64,000 nucleotides of DNA. Source: Methanosarcina flavescens (GTDB taxonomy: Archaea > Halobacteriota > Methanosarcinia > Methanosarcinales > Methanosarcinaceae). The notes beneath the pieces were generated by a model. The model saw only the letters and a program-made list of their open reading frames with translations, was not told where the DNA came from and ran no database searches. The DNA lies in NCBI RefSeq assembly GCF_001304615.2, contig NZ_CP032683.1:682001-746000 (forward strand). Reading direction: 5' to 3'. A program made the position numbers and the translations under genes. Shown piece after piece: positions 36,859 to 45,967 of this stretch. The stretch's first letter is position 1; each line of letters opens with the position of its first letter.

Positions 36859-39800
36859 TTAAACTTTTACAATAGACGACATATTGGTAAGAGGATCTTT
36901 TTCTACCTGGAAGACATGGTCTGCGGAATCTATTAGGGTTTCGTCATGGGAGACTACAATAATCTGACCTACCCCTATGCTGCGCATCAGGTCTATGAGT
37001 TTCAAAAGCTGGTTTATATGTCCGCGGTCCAGGAAAACAGTGGGCTCGTCTAAAATCATGGGCGGAAGCCCATCTGCCCTGTCACCACCAAAACCGAGAG
37101 CAAGAAGTCTGTAGATAGCGCAGCGCAGGACAAGATTAAAAATGGCACGTTCTCCCCCGCTGAGGAGTTTGGGCTGAAGAGGCGTACCGTCTTTTCTGTA
37201 AACCTTAAGGTTATACTCCGAGTCGAGTTCTATATGGGAATATGCATTGTTCGTGTACATGAAGCTAAACATTTCATTCAGCAGGGTAGAAAGGGCCCCT
37301 ATGTTTCTTGCCCGCATATCAGCCCGAACACGCACATACATGTTCTCAAGATCCTCAGCATTACTGTACACGGCTTCAAGATATAGCTGTCTGTTTTCAA
37401 GAGCTTTGAGTTCTTCTTTCAGCTCATTGCGGCGTTTTAAGCTGTTCTCGATCATACCGGCTTCTTTTAAAAATGCATCTTTTGAAGCTGTAATTTGTCG
37501 GATTTTCTCGGAAAGGTTTGCCTGATACGCTTCAAGCAGAGCACGTTTATTCTGGAGATCTTCAAACCTATGTCCCTGTAGCTTTCTCTCAAGCTGTTTC
37601 ACCCGCTCATTTCTTTCAAGGATTTCCCGGTCAAAGAAACCGATCTTTTCCGTAAGGTTCTTTATGGAAGCTTCAAGCTCGGAAATTTTGTGCTTTATGA
37701 TATCCATGCGGAGCAGATTCGCTCTGAGCTTTTTTACTTGCAGGAGGAGATTTTCGCTTTTCTGATGGGCTTTTTTTGCCAGGTCTTCTTTCGTCCTCAA
37801 TGCCTCAAGCTCAACTCCCAGAGCCTTGAGTTTCTCCTTCTCCAGATTCTCACGTTCGGCAAGTCCTATCAATTTTTCATTGAGCTCTCCAAGCCTCTGC
37901 CCATAGTTTTCAATCAGTGTAAGAGATGTCCTTATTTTTCCATTCAGGACATCAATCTCCGAAGCGTTTTCAGCAAGCTTTTTCTCAAAGGCTTTTGCCT
38001 CCCGAAGAGTTTTTTCACTCTCGCTGTGGGCTTTCCTGGCTGCTTCCTCCCAGCCCTGAAGGGCTTTTATATCGGGTAGGAGCTGACCCATTTTAGTTTC
38101 AAGTTCCTGCTTTTGCCTGTTAAGTCCCTCGAGTTTAAGGGAATCTTCCTCAATCCGGGTTTTATGGATCGTTATCCTTTCTTGAATCTCTTTTGCTTTA
38201 TTCCTGAGTTTTTCGATTTCCAGGTCGTAATCCGAGATCCTTTTCTCCAGCTTTTTTGCATCCTTTAGTCGGTTGAGCTTTTTCTCAATCTCAGCCTGCT
38301 GGAGCTTTATATCAAGAAGTTCTGCTGCAAGCTTTTCTTTCTTCTGTTCAGATTCCTCTGCCATGCAGGCAATCTCTGAGCCTTTAAGCTCCTGCCCACA
38401 GGTTGGGCATTTTCCTTCGGCAAGCAATTGCTGGTTTTTACGGAGTACCTTATCAAGCTCTCTGATGGTCGCCTCAAGCTCTTTTTCCCGCCCATGCAGC
38501 CTGTTTTTATTCTCCAGAAGCAGTTCACTTAGAGATTCCAGATCCTCAAGCTGTTCTCCGGTGAACCCAAGCCCCTTTAGCCCTGTGGAAGCTTCGGACT
38601 TCTGTTCCTGGACCTCCTGAACTGCCCTTGCATTCTCCCGGAGCTTTTCTTCAAGGATCTCAATTTCGGTTTTGCCCTTCTGGACCGCGACCCTGAAATT
38701 TTGAAGTTCCTTATCAAGCGTGAGAAGATTTATATCTCCGGTTTCTTTTTCTTTGAAGGCAAGAGCAAGCTTTGTAGAGGCTTCGTTTCTCCTTTCATGC
38801 AATAGGCTCTCTTTTTCTTCCAGTTCCTTTATAAATAAGGAAATTTCATAGGTTTCGGAGAAATTTATAGCATCTTTCGCAGTTTCCTTAAGTCTTTTAT
38901 TTTCTTCCTCGATTTTCAGGATACTTTTCCTGTTTTTTTCGATTTCCCTATTTGTAGCTCCTATATCAGCCCTGCACTGCATGAATATCTGTTCAACCTC
39001 AGCCTTCTCTTTTTCAAGGTCACTTAAGGCCTGAGTGTGGATTTCCTTTTCCCTTAGAAGGAGAGCAAGTTCTTTTGAAATCCCATTCATCTTTTCCCTG
39101 ACAAGGAACTCTTCTTTTTCCTGTTGCAAGCTCAGTGTCTCAATATCAAGGTCTCCAAAGCCGCATTCTTCCCGGATAGAATTATTTTCCCATTCCAGTC
39201 CGAGCAGAACCTGCCTTTGCTCATGGGTTTCTCCTGAGAGGATTTCTCTTTCCCTGATGCAGCTAGCTTTACTCTCCTGGGATTTAAGTAGGGCCTGTTT
39301 CAGAGTGTTGATTTCTTGAAGTCGTTCCCTGTACTCTGCAATCATCATATCGAGTTTTTCTTTTTGGGCTGCTGCAACCTCTTTATCTTTATTACATTTT
39401 TCTAATGCTGCATCGCATTCCTTTATCTTCTGCCTGAGCCCGTTCAGCACTGCATGTGGTTCCGTACTTTCAATTTTCTCGATTTCGGCTTTTACGGCTG
39501 AAAGGTTGCTACCTACATCCCTTTGAAGCCTTTTGACAGCCGTTTTTGCACTGCCTGCTCTTTCCCTGTACTCTTCAAGTTTTCCAAGCTGTAAAAGGTC
39601 ATCTATCATGCGCTGCCTGTCTCTTGGTCTTGCATTAATGAGTACATCAATTTCGCCCTGCCGGATGTAAGCGCAGTTCCTGTATGCCTCTTCATCCATA
39701 TTTAAAAGGGAACAGACCTCTTCGTAAGTCCGTGTAGCCTGATCGACGATACATTCTCCATTGGCATAGAGTACGCATTTTGAGTTCGAAGCATTTTCAC

Positions 39801-40083
39801 TTTTAGACGAATACCTGAAAGCTTGTTCGATAAGATAATCCTGCCCTAAATGCTCAAAACCCAGGCTTATTTTCGCAGTTTCAGCCCCTTTAAAGATTAC
39901 ATCTGCAAGCACAAAATCCTTTGAGAGGATTTTACTCCCGAAAAGCCCCATAAAACAGGCTTCAAGCAGGCTGGACTTCCCGCTCCCGTTAACCCCGGAA
40001 ATGACTGTAACTCCGTCTTCAAATGTAAAATCCAGTTTCTTATAACTCCGAATGTTTTCGATATACAGGTTTTTGAGCTTCAA
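36859..40083 (-). CDS. rad50: DNA double-strand break repair ATPase Rad50
   Basis: 1074 residues of the SMC-like ATPase that works with Mre11 to detect and process DNA ends. Walker A is SGVNGSGKSSLLEACFMG (about 28-45). Long coiled coils flank the zinc hook CPTCGQEL near residue 560. The C-terminal lobe has the signature LLSGGERAIFNL and Walker B PMILDEPTVFLD, then VVSHDETL. The start is TTG at 40081-40083, with GGTGAT (40089-40094) 5 nt upstream. The start lies inside a 38-bp tandem duplication that also covers the mre11 stop, so the two genes are separated by 34 bp. Confidence 0.96.
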   Translation of the reverse strand: MKLKNLYIENIRSYKKLDFTFEDGVTVISGVNGSGKSSLLEACFMGLFGSKILSKDFVLADVIFKGAETAKISLGFEHLGQDYLIEQAFRYSSKSENASNSKCVLYANGECIVDQATRTYEEVCSLLNMDEEAYRNCAYIRQGEIDVLINARPRDRQRMIDDLLQLGKLEEYRERAGSAKTAVKRLQRDVGSNLSAVKAEIEKIESTEPHAVLNGLRQKIKECDAALEKCNKDKEVAAAQKEKLDMMIAEYRERLQEINTLKQALLKSQESKASCIREREILSGETHEQRQVLLGLEWENNSIREECGFGDLDIETLSLQQEKEEFLVREKMNGISKELALLLREKEIHTQALSDLEKEKAEVEQIFMQCRADIGATNREIEKNRKSILKIEEENKRLKETAKDAINFSETYEISLFIKELEEKESLLHERRNEASTKLALAFKEKETGDINLLTLDKELQNFRVAVQKGKTEIEILEEKLRENARAVQEVQEQKSEASTGLKGLGFTGEQLEDLESLSELLLENKNRLHGREKELEATIRELDKVLRKNQQLLAEGKCPTCGQELKGSEIACMAEESEQKKEKLAAELLDIKLQQAEIEKKLNRLKDAKKLEKRISDYDLEIEKLRNKAKEIQERITIHKTRIEEDSLKLEGLNRQKQELETKMGQLLPDIKALQGWEEAARKAHSESEKTLREAKAFEKKLAENASEIDVLNGKIRTSLTLIENYGQRLGELNEKLIGLAERENLEKEKLKALGVELEALRTKEDLAKKAHQKSENLLLQVKKLRANLLRMDIIKHKISELEASIKNLTEKIGFFDREILERNERVKQLERKLQGHRFEDLQNKRALLEAYQANLSEKIRQITASKDAFLKEAGMIENSLKRRNELKEELKALENRQLYLEAVYSNAEDLENMYVRVRADMRARNIGALSTLLNEMFSFMYTNNAYSHIELDSEYNLKVYRKDGTPLQPKLLSGGERAIFNLVLRCAIYRLLALGFGGDRADGLPPMILDEPTVFLDRGHINQLLKLIDLMRSIGVGQIIVVSHDETLIDSADHVFQVEKDPLTNMSSIVKV

Positions 40084-40146
40084 AGGTAATCACCAAGATT
40101 ATACTGTCTTTTGAGCTTCAAAGGTAATCACCAAGGTTATACTGTC
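40071..40146. repeat. 38-bp tandem duplication at the mre11/rad50 junction
   Basis: Copies 40071-40108 and 40109-40146 differ at one position (A/G at 40098/40136). Each contains, on the minus strand, the GGTGAT ribosome binding site, a TTG codon and the sequence encoding LGDYL followed by TGA. The upstream copy supplies the mre11 C-terminus and stop; the downstream copy supplies the rad50 ribosome binding site and start. Confidence 0.95.
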
Positions 40147-41812
40147 GTGGTACGGCAGACTTGCCTTTTCCTTTTTTCTGCCCTGCCTTTCCTGCTTCTC
40201 TGGTTAATCCCGTAGCCCTTACAGGTTTTTCTTCAGTCAGCTTCCCGGATTTGCCTGGTGTCTCCTCTTGAGATTTGCCTTTAACCGCGAGCTCAGGTGG
40301 CTTTTGAGCCTCTTTCCCAGGCTCATTATCAGGAAGTTCACTTTCAGGTTTCTCATCTCGGTCTGAAGTCTTGAGAACGCCTGATAGTTCAGTAATTTCA
40401 AGCTTTCCGGCAATTACCCCGAGAGGCCTGGTTTTCCCTGAAAGTCCAGTCTCTCCTGAAAATTCAGCTTTCCCAGAAAAACCGATTTCCATAGCTGATC
40501 TAAAATTTTTACCTGGCTCGCTCTCATCGCTGGGTTTTAATTCTCCAAGTCCCGGAAATCCAGAATCGGATGCTGAACTGGCAGGGTAGATAGGACTGGC
40601 AGGCACTTCTATTCTGAAATCAGGGCTTTTGAATTCCGCAGCCTTAGCCTCAATGAGCTTCGAAAGCCGACTTTCGGCTTCTTCGTCCACTCTTGACTTT
40701 GAGATATCCGGGCTCCGGACAATTTCATCAATAATCAGCCCACCGTCGTTTAAGCTCATTTTTTTGATTTCACTTGCAACTGCATGATCAGGATCGGAGA
40801 AGGTGATCTTTAGGACTTCCTCAGAGAAGGATTCTTTTGTTCTCCAATCTTTAACGTTTGACACAAGAGCCCCTTTATTAAGCAGGTATTCCTCAAGCTC
40901 GCTCTGTGACAGGACTGGACCAGAATCCCCGGTAATTTCCAAAAAGACCACGGAATCCGGAATTTCTTCTAGATGCTCGTTTACTTTAGAGAAAATCTGC
41001 TCATATGGATTATCTTCCCCATTTAACTCTACCTGGATGGAAAGAAAATTCCTGGTCGGGATCGTGCGCCTGCTGATCTCAAGTCCTTTTTCGGAAAGCG
41101 TGATGATATTATAGGAACGGGCTTCCTTTTCGGAAACTGCGTTCCGCTCTGTGCTTCCGGAGTAAGTGATCCATGTCTTGCCTGTTTTGTTTTTAATTAT
41201 TGCATGTTCATGGTAATCGCCAAGAAGAATTGCATCAACCTTGAAAGGCAGGTTTTCAAGCACCTCATCACAGTCCCACTCTGCATATGGAAAAGGATTC
41301 ACGATCTGATGCATTACAAGCAGTTTCCAGAAGTTTCCTTCTGGAGTAGAAGGATTAGATAAGGTAGAAAGGCTGGAGTCCGGCGCCTCAAAGCCTGAAT
41401 AATCGAATATGGGAATTTTTGATTTCGGGACGCTGTCAATCCCGTAAATAGCTGCATTGCCTACCATAAACGGTTTTTTCCTGAGCCTTACCGCAAGCCC
41501 CATTTCCTCGAAGAGGTCAAGCCACTGGGTATTCTGCTTGTTCTCATGGTTCCCGACAATCCCTAGAAAAGGTATGTCAGCCGCCTTGAGCCGTGCCAGG
41601 ATATTCATTGTCTCAAGGAGGTCTTCAAGGGTCGGGTTCCTCGAATCAAAAAGGTCTCCCGCATGCACTACGGCATCGACCTGCATCTCAACCGCATCGT
41701 TTACGACAAGCTCGAAAGCTGCAAAAAAATCCTTTCTCCGGGCCTCGCTGTGGTACTGCCTGTATCCCAGATGCGTGTCAGCAGTATGGAGTATCCTTAT
41801 TTCCCTGGCCAT
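40118..41812 (-). CDS. mre11: DNA repair exonuclease Mre11
   Basis: 564 residues. The calcineurin-like phosphoesterase motifs are complete: LHTADTHLGYRQYH, VHAGDLFDSRNPT, GIVGNHENK, LLVMHQIV and LLGDYHEHA, which coordinate two Mn ions. A capping domain follows to about residue 360. The rest (about 390-564) is an unusually long, low-complexity tail with repeated G-S/F-SGK/E-T units (GFSGKAEFSGETGLSGKTR) and a basic end. In other Mre11 proteins such tails bind Rad50 or DNA. ATG at 41810-41812 starts the operon; rad50 follows. Confidence 0.95.
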   Translation of the reverse strand: MAREIRILHTADTHLGYRQYHSEARRKDFFAAFELVVNDAVEMQVDAVVHAGDLFDSRNPTLEDLLETMNILARLKAADIPFLGIVGNHENKQNTQWLDLFEEMGLAVRLRKKPFMVGNAAIYGIDSVPKSKIPIFDYSGFEAPDSSLSTLSNPSTPEGNFWKLLVMHQIVNPFPYAEWDCDEVLENLPFKVDAILLGDYHEHAIIKNKTGKTWITYSGSTERNAVSEKEARSYNIITLSEKGLEISRRTIPTRNFLSIQVELNGEDNPYEQIFSKVNEHLEEIPDSVVFLEITGDSGPVLSQSELEEYLLNKGALVSNVKDWRTKESFSEEVLKITFSDPDHAVASEIKKMSLNDGGLIIDEIVRSPDISKSRVDEEAESRLSKLIEAKAAEFKSPDFRIEVPASPIYPASSASDSGFPGLGELKPSDESEPGKNFRSAMEIGFSGKAEFSGETGLSGKTRPLGVIAGKLEITELSGVLKTSDRDEKPESELPDNEPGKEAQKPPELAVKGKSQEETPGKSGKLTEEKPVRATGLTREAGKAGQKKGKGKSAVPRQYNLGDYL

Positions 41813-42201
41813 GTTTCCATCAGTCTCTAATTTTTACCCTATAAGGCTTTCTATATTAGTAGTTAACTCATTTAGACAGAAAACAGCCTCTAACTAAATA
41901 AAGAAGTTAGCAACTTCACGCTGGAAAAGAGGCGAATCGACATAAATATGACATAAGAATCAAATATACAAGTTCAAAAGACTTACTGAGCTATTCTAAA
42001 AGTTATTTTTATTCTCAATTATCAAACTATTCTGGATTGCCTTCACGATTTGAAGCTCGATTGGTCACTTAAAATATGGGAGTTAGAGAAGCAAATTTCA
42101 ATGTTAACGTGAAGAATACTAAGTAATCATTAGAATAAATTTTAAATAGTTTGGAAACTGATAATATCTTGAAGAACCAATCGGCTGGTATCTTCGTAAG
42201 G
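41813..42201. other. Intergenic region
   Basis: AT-rich DNA between mre11 and the truncated DUF2075 gene. It contains an ATG at 42151 that opens the long frame reading into DUF2075, but the first ~65 codons of that frame cross hairpin DNA and do not look like protein. No other gene was recognised. The mre11 promoter should lie near 41813-41880. Confidence 0.35.
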
Positions 42202-42262
42202 GACAGGTCTAATTGTTTCAACCTGTCACCTCAAGCCAGGGCGGGACTTGTTTCACCCGCCC
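42202..42262 (+). other. Twin hairpins with a shared TTGTTTCA loop
   Basis: Hairpin 1 is GACAGGT (42202-42208) with ACCTGTC (42221-42227). Hairpin 2 is GGGCGGG (42239-42245) with CCCGCCC (42256-42262). The stems differ, but both loops end in TTGTTTCA. A third small stem ACAAG-CTT-CTTGT lies near 42311-42323. Conserved loops with different stems suggest a structured RNA or an IS end, possibly an IS200/605 or TnpB-linked relic. No transposase remnant is visible to confirm this. Confidence 0.5.
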
Positions 42263-42348
42263 ATCTACCTCTATTCGGTCTCTGTTTTATTTTTAAGCCT
42301 TTCAAGCAAGCTACAAGCTTCTTGTTTTCGAGATGTAGTCCACTGTAT

Positions 42349-43809
42349 CTGCAGGATACTCAAACAGCTTTTTATGATGGTGAAAGCCCTGTTTTTCTGA
42401 ACGCTTGCACGTTCCTTCACAACTACAATTACGATCCTGAAGATGCTGTTTTTTCAGATAAGTTCTCAGAGATAATCAGAGACTATCCTTTGTTCACAGT
42501 CGATAATACAGATGGACTTAAGGGTTTTTTACTAGATAAATTGGAAAATGGAAATGGATTAGAAGTCCTTGAGAAAATAGAGAGTGGAAAGTACAAACCA
42601 AGTAAGAAATTAATGGATCATGTTGGAAATCTGATTAAAGGGAAACCTGAGTATACTCTACTTGATGAGCAGCTAGTAGTATTCGATAAAGTACTTTCTT
42701 GTGTAAAAAACGGCTTCTTTGACAATCAGAAAAATGTAATTATTGTAAAAGGAGGACCGGGAACTGGTAAGTCTGTTATTGCGCTCAACTTGATGTCTAG
42801 TTTGCTTTTAGATGGTTATAATGCTCATTATGCGACTGGTTCTCGAGCATTTACCGAAACTTTAAGGAAAATAGTTGGGACGCGTGGTTCTGCCCAATTT
42901 AAGTATTTTAATAGTTACATGAATGAAGAAGAAAATTCGGTTGATGTGCTAATTGCTGACGAGGCGCATAGAATAAGAAAAACAAGTAACAACCGTTTTA
43001 CTCCCCTTGAGAGAAAGTCCAAAATACCCCAAATTGAAGAATTAATCAATGTGGCAAAGGTTTTAGTATTATTTATTGATGATGATCAGGTTGTAAGACC
43101 TGATGAGATAGGTTCTGTCGAGTATATTAAAGCATATGCAAAGGAAAATAACTGCCAGGTTTTCGAGTATGAGTTAGAAGCTCAATTCAGGTGTAATGGC
43201 TCGGATGGATTTGTGAACTGGGTCAATAATACCTTGGGAATCCAAAAAACTGCTAATGTTATATGGACTCAGAAGGAAGAATTTGATTTTCAGATAATGA
43301 GCAGCCCGGAAGAACTTGAAGCTTCTATTATTGAAAAGATTAAGGAAGGATTTACTGGAAGATTGACTGCTGGATTTTGTTGGCCTTGGTCTCAACCGAA
43401 TAGAGATGGAAAACTATTAAACGATGTTGTTATAGGGGATTTTAAAAGACCGTGGAATGCGAAGCAAGATGCTAAGAAACTTGCAAAACATATTCCAAAA
43501 GCCCCTCTTTGGGCTTACGATCCAAACGGCATAAACCAAGTTGGCTGTGTGTACACCATACAGGGATTTGAGTTTGATTATGTTGGCGTGATTTTTGGAA
43601 AGGATTTAGTATACAATTTTGATATTCAGAGATGGGAAGGTCATCCAGAGTATTCTGAAGATACTGTAGTTAAAAGATCAAATGATCAGTTTACCGATCT
43701 CGTAAAGAATACCTATAGAGTTCTGTTGTCAAGAGGAATGAAAGGTTGCTACGTTTATTTCATGGACAAGGATACAGAAAATTTCTTCAAATCAAGGATG
43801 GAGTATTGA
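42349..43809 (+). pseudogene. 5'-truncated DUF2075 (Schlafen group 3-like) ATPase/helicase
   Basis: From about 42349 the frame encodes a good DUF2075 protein: NACTFLHNY, Walker A VKGGPGTGKSVIALNL, Walker B VDVLIADEAHRI, FIDDDQVVRP, EAQFRCNGSD, VYTIQGFEFDYVGVIFG and NTYRVLLSRGMKG. Full-length relatives have about 200 further N-terminal residues, often a PD-(D/E)XK-like nuclease region. Here that part is replaced by hairpin DNA, although the frame stays open back to an ATG at 42151. Either the ATPase part is expressed alone or this is a remnant. Such proteins occur in defence loci; the HNH gene next door fits an accessory patch. Confidence 0.7.
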
Positions 43810-43832
43810 ACTCTATCCTATCGCTTTTTTAG

Positions 43833-44231
43833 TTACCTTCCTTTTGACCTCTTTGAAGTATTTCTCTTAACCAATTCAGCTCTACTTATTGCTTCCAGGT
43901 TTTGTGGGTCATCATTGAGATTATTTCCGTCGATATGATAAATTATATATCCTCTAGGAATTTCACCATATGTATCCTCATAAACCTTTCGTGCTCTACG
44001 TACCCGTTTATTTTTTTCCACCCATACGTAGGCACAATCATTTTTATTGATCTGCACACCACCTTTCCAACTTGGGTGATTCTCACCTACATACTGGTCT
44101 TCTTTGAATTCTGTTTTGGGGCTTAAATGGATTTTTTTTAGTCCCTTATTCCAAGGGATACAGTCTTTTTTGAAGCGACTCCCACATTTAGTTCCTTTAT
44201 CAAAAGTACCATCTTCTTTTCTACGTATCAC
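43833..44231 (-). CDS. HNH endonuclease (phage/homing type)
   Basis: 132 residues. The N-terminal half has NUMOD3-like DNA-binding repeats (CIPWNKGLKK, ENHPSWKGGV). The C-terminal half has an HNH_3-type core YIIYHIDGNNLNDDPQNLEA, with the catalytic His and Asn positions kept, then SRAELVKRN. This is the build of free-standing homing or phage HNH nucleases that cut DNA at one site. It converges on the truncated DUF2075 gene with a 23-bp gap. It is probably recently acquired. Confidence 0.82.
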   Translation of the reverse strand: MIRRKEDGTFDKGTKCGSRFKKDCIPWNKGLKKIHLSPKTEFKEDQYVGENHPSWKGGVQINKNDCAYVWVEKNKRVRRARKVYEDTYGEIPRGYIIYHIDGNNLNDDPQNLEAISRAELVKRNTSKRSKGR

Positions 44232-44365
44232 GAAATATACACCTTATCGAAATAATGAGTATGAAAAAAGTTTTAAATTGGATCCTCTTTTTTGATCTTT
44301 AAGGACTCTTACTTGTACTATTGTTTTGATTATTAATAGTAAAAGCGAATATTTTACAGGCTAAT

Positions 44366-44728
44366 TTACACGCATCTTCTCGGATTTGCGACCTCTCTTT
44401 TAAGAACTTCTATCCAATCCGGAGACTCTACTCCGGGATACTCGTACCCTAAAAGCAGCACCTCGCTAAATTCCTTGCCTTCTGCCGGCATGGCTCCGGT
44501 TACCTCATAGGTTGGGAACGGAACCGGAAGAACACCTTTTACAGTCTCGTCGCTATCCAGTTTCGTAAGCCTGGTGAGGTTGTCCGTAAAAAGCACTTCT
44601 TCGGCACTGCTCGCAGTCACAATAGGTATTGTACGTATCGAGTGATATATACACGATTCAACCACGGCGAACCCCAGTACGAGTTCTTTCCAGATTATGG
44701 GCTTGTTCTGATCGGTTGTTTCTGCCAT
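44366..44728 (-). CDS. Hypothetical protein
   Basis: 120 residues with no recognised domain. There is no signal peptide or membrane helix and only two Cys. The mixed alpha/beta composition and acidic pI suggest a small soluble protein. ATG at 44726-44728 is preceded by a purine-rich GTGAGGGAT that can act as ribosome binding site. It stands alone between the HNH gene and a PHP phosphoesterase on the same strand. Confidence 0.55.
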   Translation of the reverse strand: MAETTDQNKPIIWKELVLGFAVVESCIYHSIRTIPIVTASSAEEVLFTDNLTRLTKLDSDETVKGVLPVPFPTYEVTGAMPAEGKEFSEVLLLGYEYPGVESPDWIEVLKREVANPRRCV

Positions 44729-44889
44729 TGTTTATCCCTCACAGCTAAGTATTCGGTTTAACAGGTTTTGAGCTTGTATTTTTGAGCTTATAGAAAGGAT
44801 ACGACCGTAAGCGATAAGTCCTTTTCTTTCGAGAAACCAATATCTACAATCCTGCAAATCTCAAACCATGTTAGTTTCATTTTAAAGTT

Positions 44890-45564
44890 TTAGGTTTTAC
44901 GAAACAGTTTTCTCTTGATTTTTCGCCTTGCACTGCCTGACATCTGTTTAAGAATAATTGATTTGGGCGTATTTTTCCCCGCAGGAGCTACCTTTCCTTC
45001 CCGGATGGCTGCAAGCACGGCGGTAATGGTGTTTTCAGGCGCGTCGATCTCGGTATAGGCCTGACCGACCATTTCGGGAATGTGGGAATCGCTTCCTGCA
45101 ACGCCGGGAATTCCGAGCCTCTTTGCCTCGATTGCAGCTTTCCTGTTGGCGTTATTGAAAAGGCAGCGGGAATTGAAAACCTCAACTGCATCAATATCAA
45201 GCCCTTCGAAGCTTCCTATTCCGTGGGAACTTCGCTTAAAGGGATGGGGGATAATAACCGTGCCTCCAAGTTTCCGAGCTCTTGTGATCGTTTCTTCCGG
45301 GCTAAGGAAAGGCTTGATGTTCTGTTTGACTCCTAGCACCAGGATATGCCCTTTAGAACAGGTAACCTCGACTCCGGGAATGACCGTAAGCTCAAAGCCA
45401 AGTTCCAGGGCTCGTTTTTCACAGGCAAGCCCGCCTTCCACAGTATCATGATCACAGATAGCAAACCCATCAAGTCCTTTTTTGCGCGCAGACTCAAGAA
45501 TGGCGTCATGGCTCGATTTGCTATCCTTTGAGTACTCGGAATGTACGTGCAGATCGAATTTCAT
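44890..45564 (-). CDS. PHP-domain metal-dependent phosphoesterase
   Basis: About 224 residues. The four PHP motifs are present: FDLHVHSEYS, AICDHDTVEGG, VIPGVEVTC and IIPHPF, and the final VAGSDSHIPEMVG supplies further metal ligands. The protein resembles stand-alone PHP phosphoesterases that hydrolyse small phosphate esters or nucleotides; the substrate is unknown. The frame is open to 45636, but the conserved start is ATG 45564. There is no Shine-Dalgarno, and a TATA box lies 27-34 bp upstream, so the mRNA is probably leaderless. Confidence 0.86.
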   Translation of the reverse strand: MKFDLHVHSEYSKDSKSSHDAILESARKKGLDGFAICDHDTVEGGLACEKRALELGFELTVIPGVEVTCSKGHILVLGVKQNIKPFLSPEETITRARKLGGTVIIPHPFKRSSHGIGSFEGLDIDAVEVFNSRCLFNNANRKAAIEAKRLGIPGVAGSDSHIPEMVGQAYTEIDAPENTITAVLAAIREGKVAPAGKNTPKSIILKQMSGSARRKIKRKLFRKT

Positions 45565-45590
45565 GCTAACAGGAGAATGAGAAATGAATT

Positions 45591-45598
45591 TATATAAA
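45591..45598 (-). promoter_or_regulatory. TATA box of the PHP gene, leaderless transcript likely
   Basis: TTTATATA on the minus strand lies 27-34 bp upstream of the ATG at 45564. That spacing puts the transcription start at or next to the start codon, consistent with the missing ribosome binding site. Confidence 0.55.
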
Positions 45599-45745
45599 TT
45601 TTGAAAACGGAAGTAAAATTGAAGAAGAAAAAACAATTATAATTACATAGAGACTTGACAAATAATTACATAGAGACTTAATAAACCTTCGTTTCGATAC
45701 GAACAAATAAAGTCTTAAAAATAAAGATAAAACAAGGAGGAATTA

Positions 45746-45835
45746 CGAACGGGCAGAAACATAGCAAAAATCTGGTTCTAAGGGTATAGTTTAGGATATA
45801 AGGAGGGTCTGATGTCTTCAGTAGACGCCCGTTCG
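45746..45835 (+). ncRNA. Candidate structured RNA closed by a 9-bp stem
   Basis: CGAACGGGC (45746-45754) pairs perfectly with GCCCGTTCG (45827-45835) across a 72-nt interior in otherwise AT-rich intergenic DNA. AAGGAGG lies just upstream (45734-45740) and AGGAGGG inside it (45801-45807). It does not match a tRNA, SRP or C/D-box layout that I can recognise. It may be an RNA element or a control structure for the small ORF at 45812, whose ribosome binding site it would enclose. Confidence 0.35.
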
Positions 45836-45967
45836 CATGTATACAAACGACTTTTGAATATAAATATCTTTCGTGCTTATACGAACATTATTCCACCTAT
45901 GCAAAAAAAATTCCCTAAGAAAAACATATCAGAAATGTATTTATTAATATTCCAAAGAATTTTATAA
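45812..45967 (+). CDS. Possible small protein, 51 residues
   Basis: ATG at 45812 with AGGAGGG four nt upstream opens a 51-codon frame (MSSVDARSHVYKRLLNIN...). The product is basic and holds no known motif. Its ribosome binding site and first codons lie within the long-range stem at 45746-45835. The strong Shine-Dalgarno is the only evidence, and the downstream AT-rich codons look weak. Confidence 0.3.
   Translation: MSSVDARSHVYKRLLNINIFRAYTNIIPPMQKKFPKKNISEMYLLIFQRIL

Noticed and set aside
45746-45835. Possible tRNA or C/D-box RNA
   Set aside because: No anticodon arm, T-loop or paired C and D boxes; only the closing stem is supported, so it is kept as a generic candidate.
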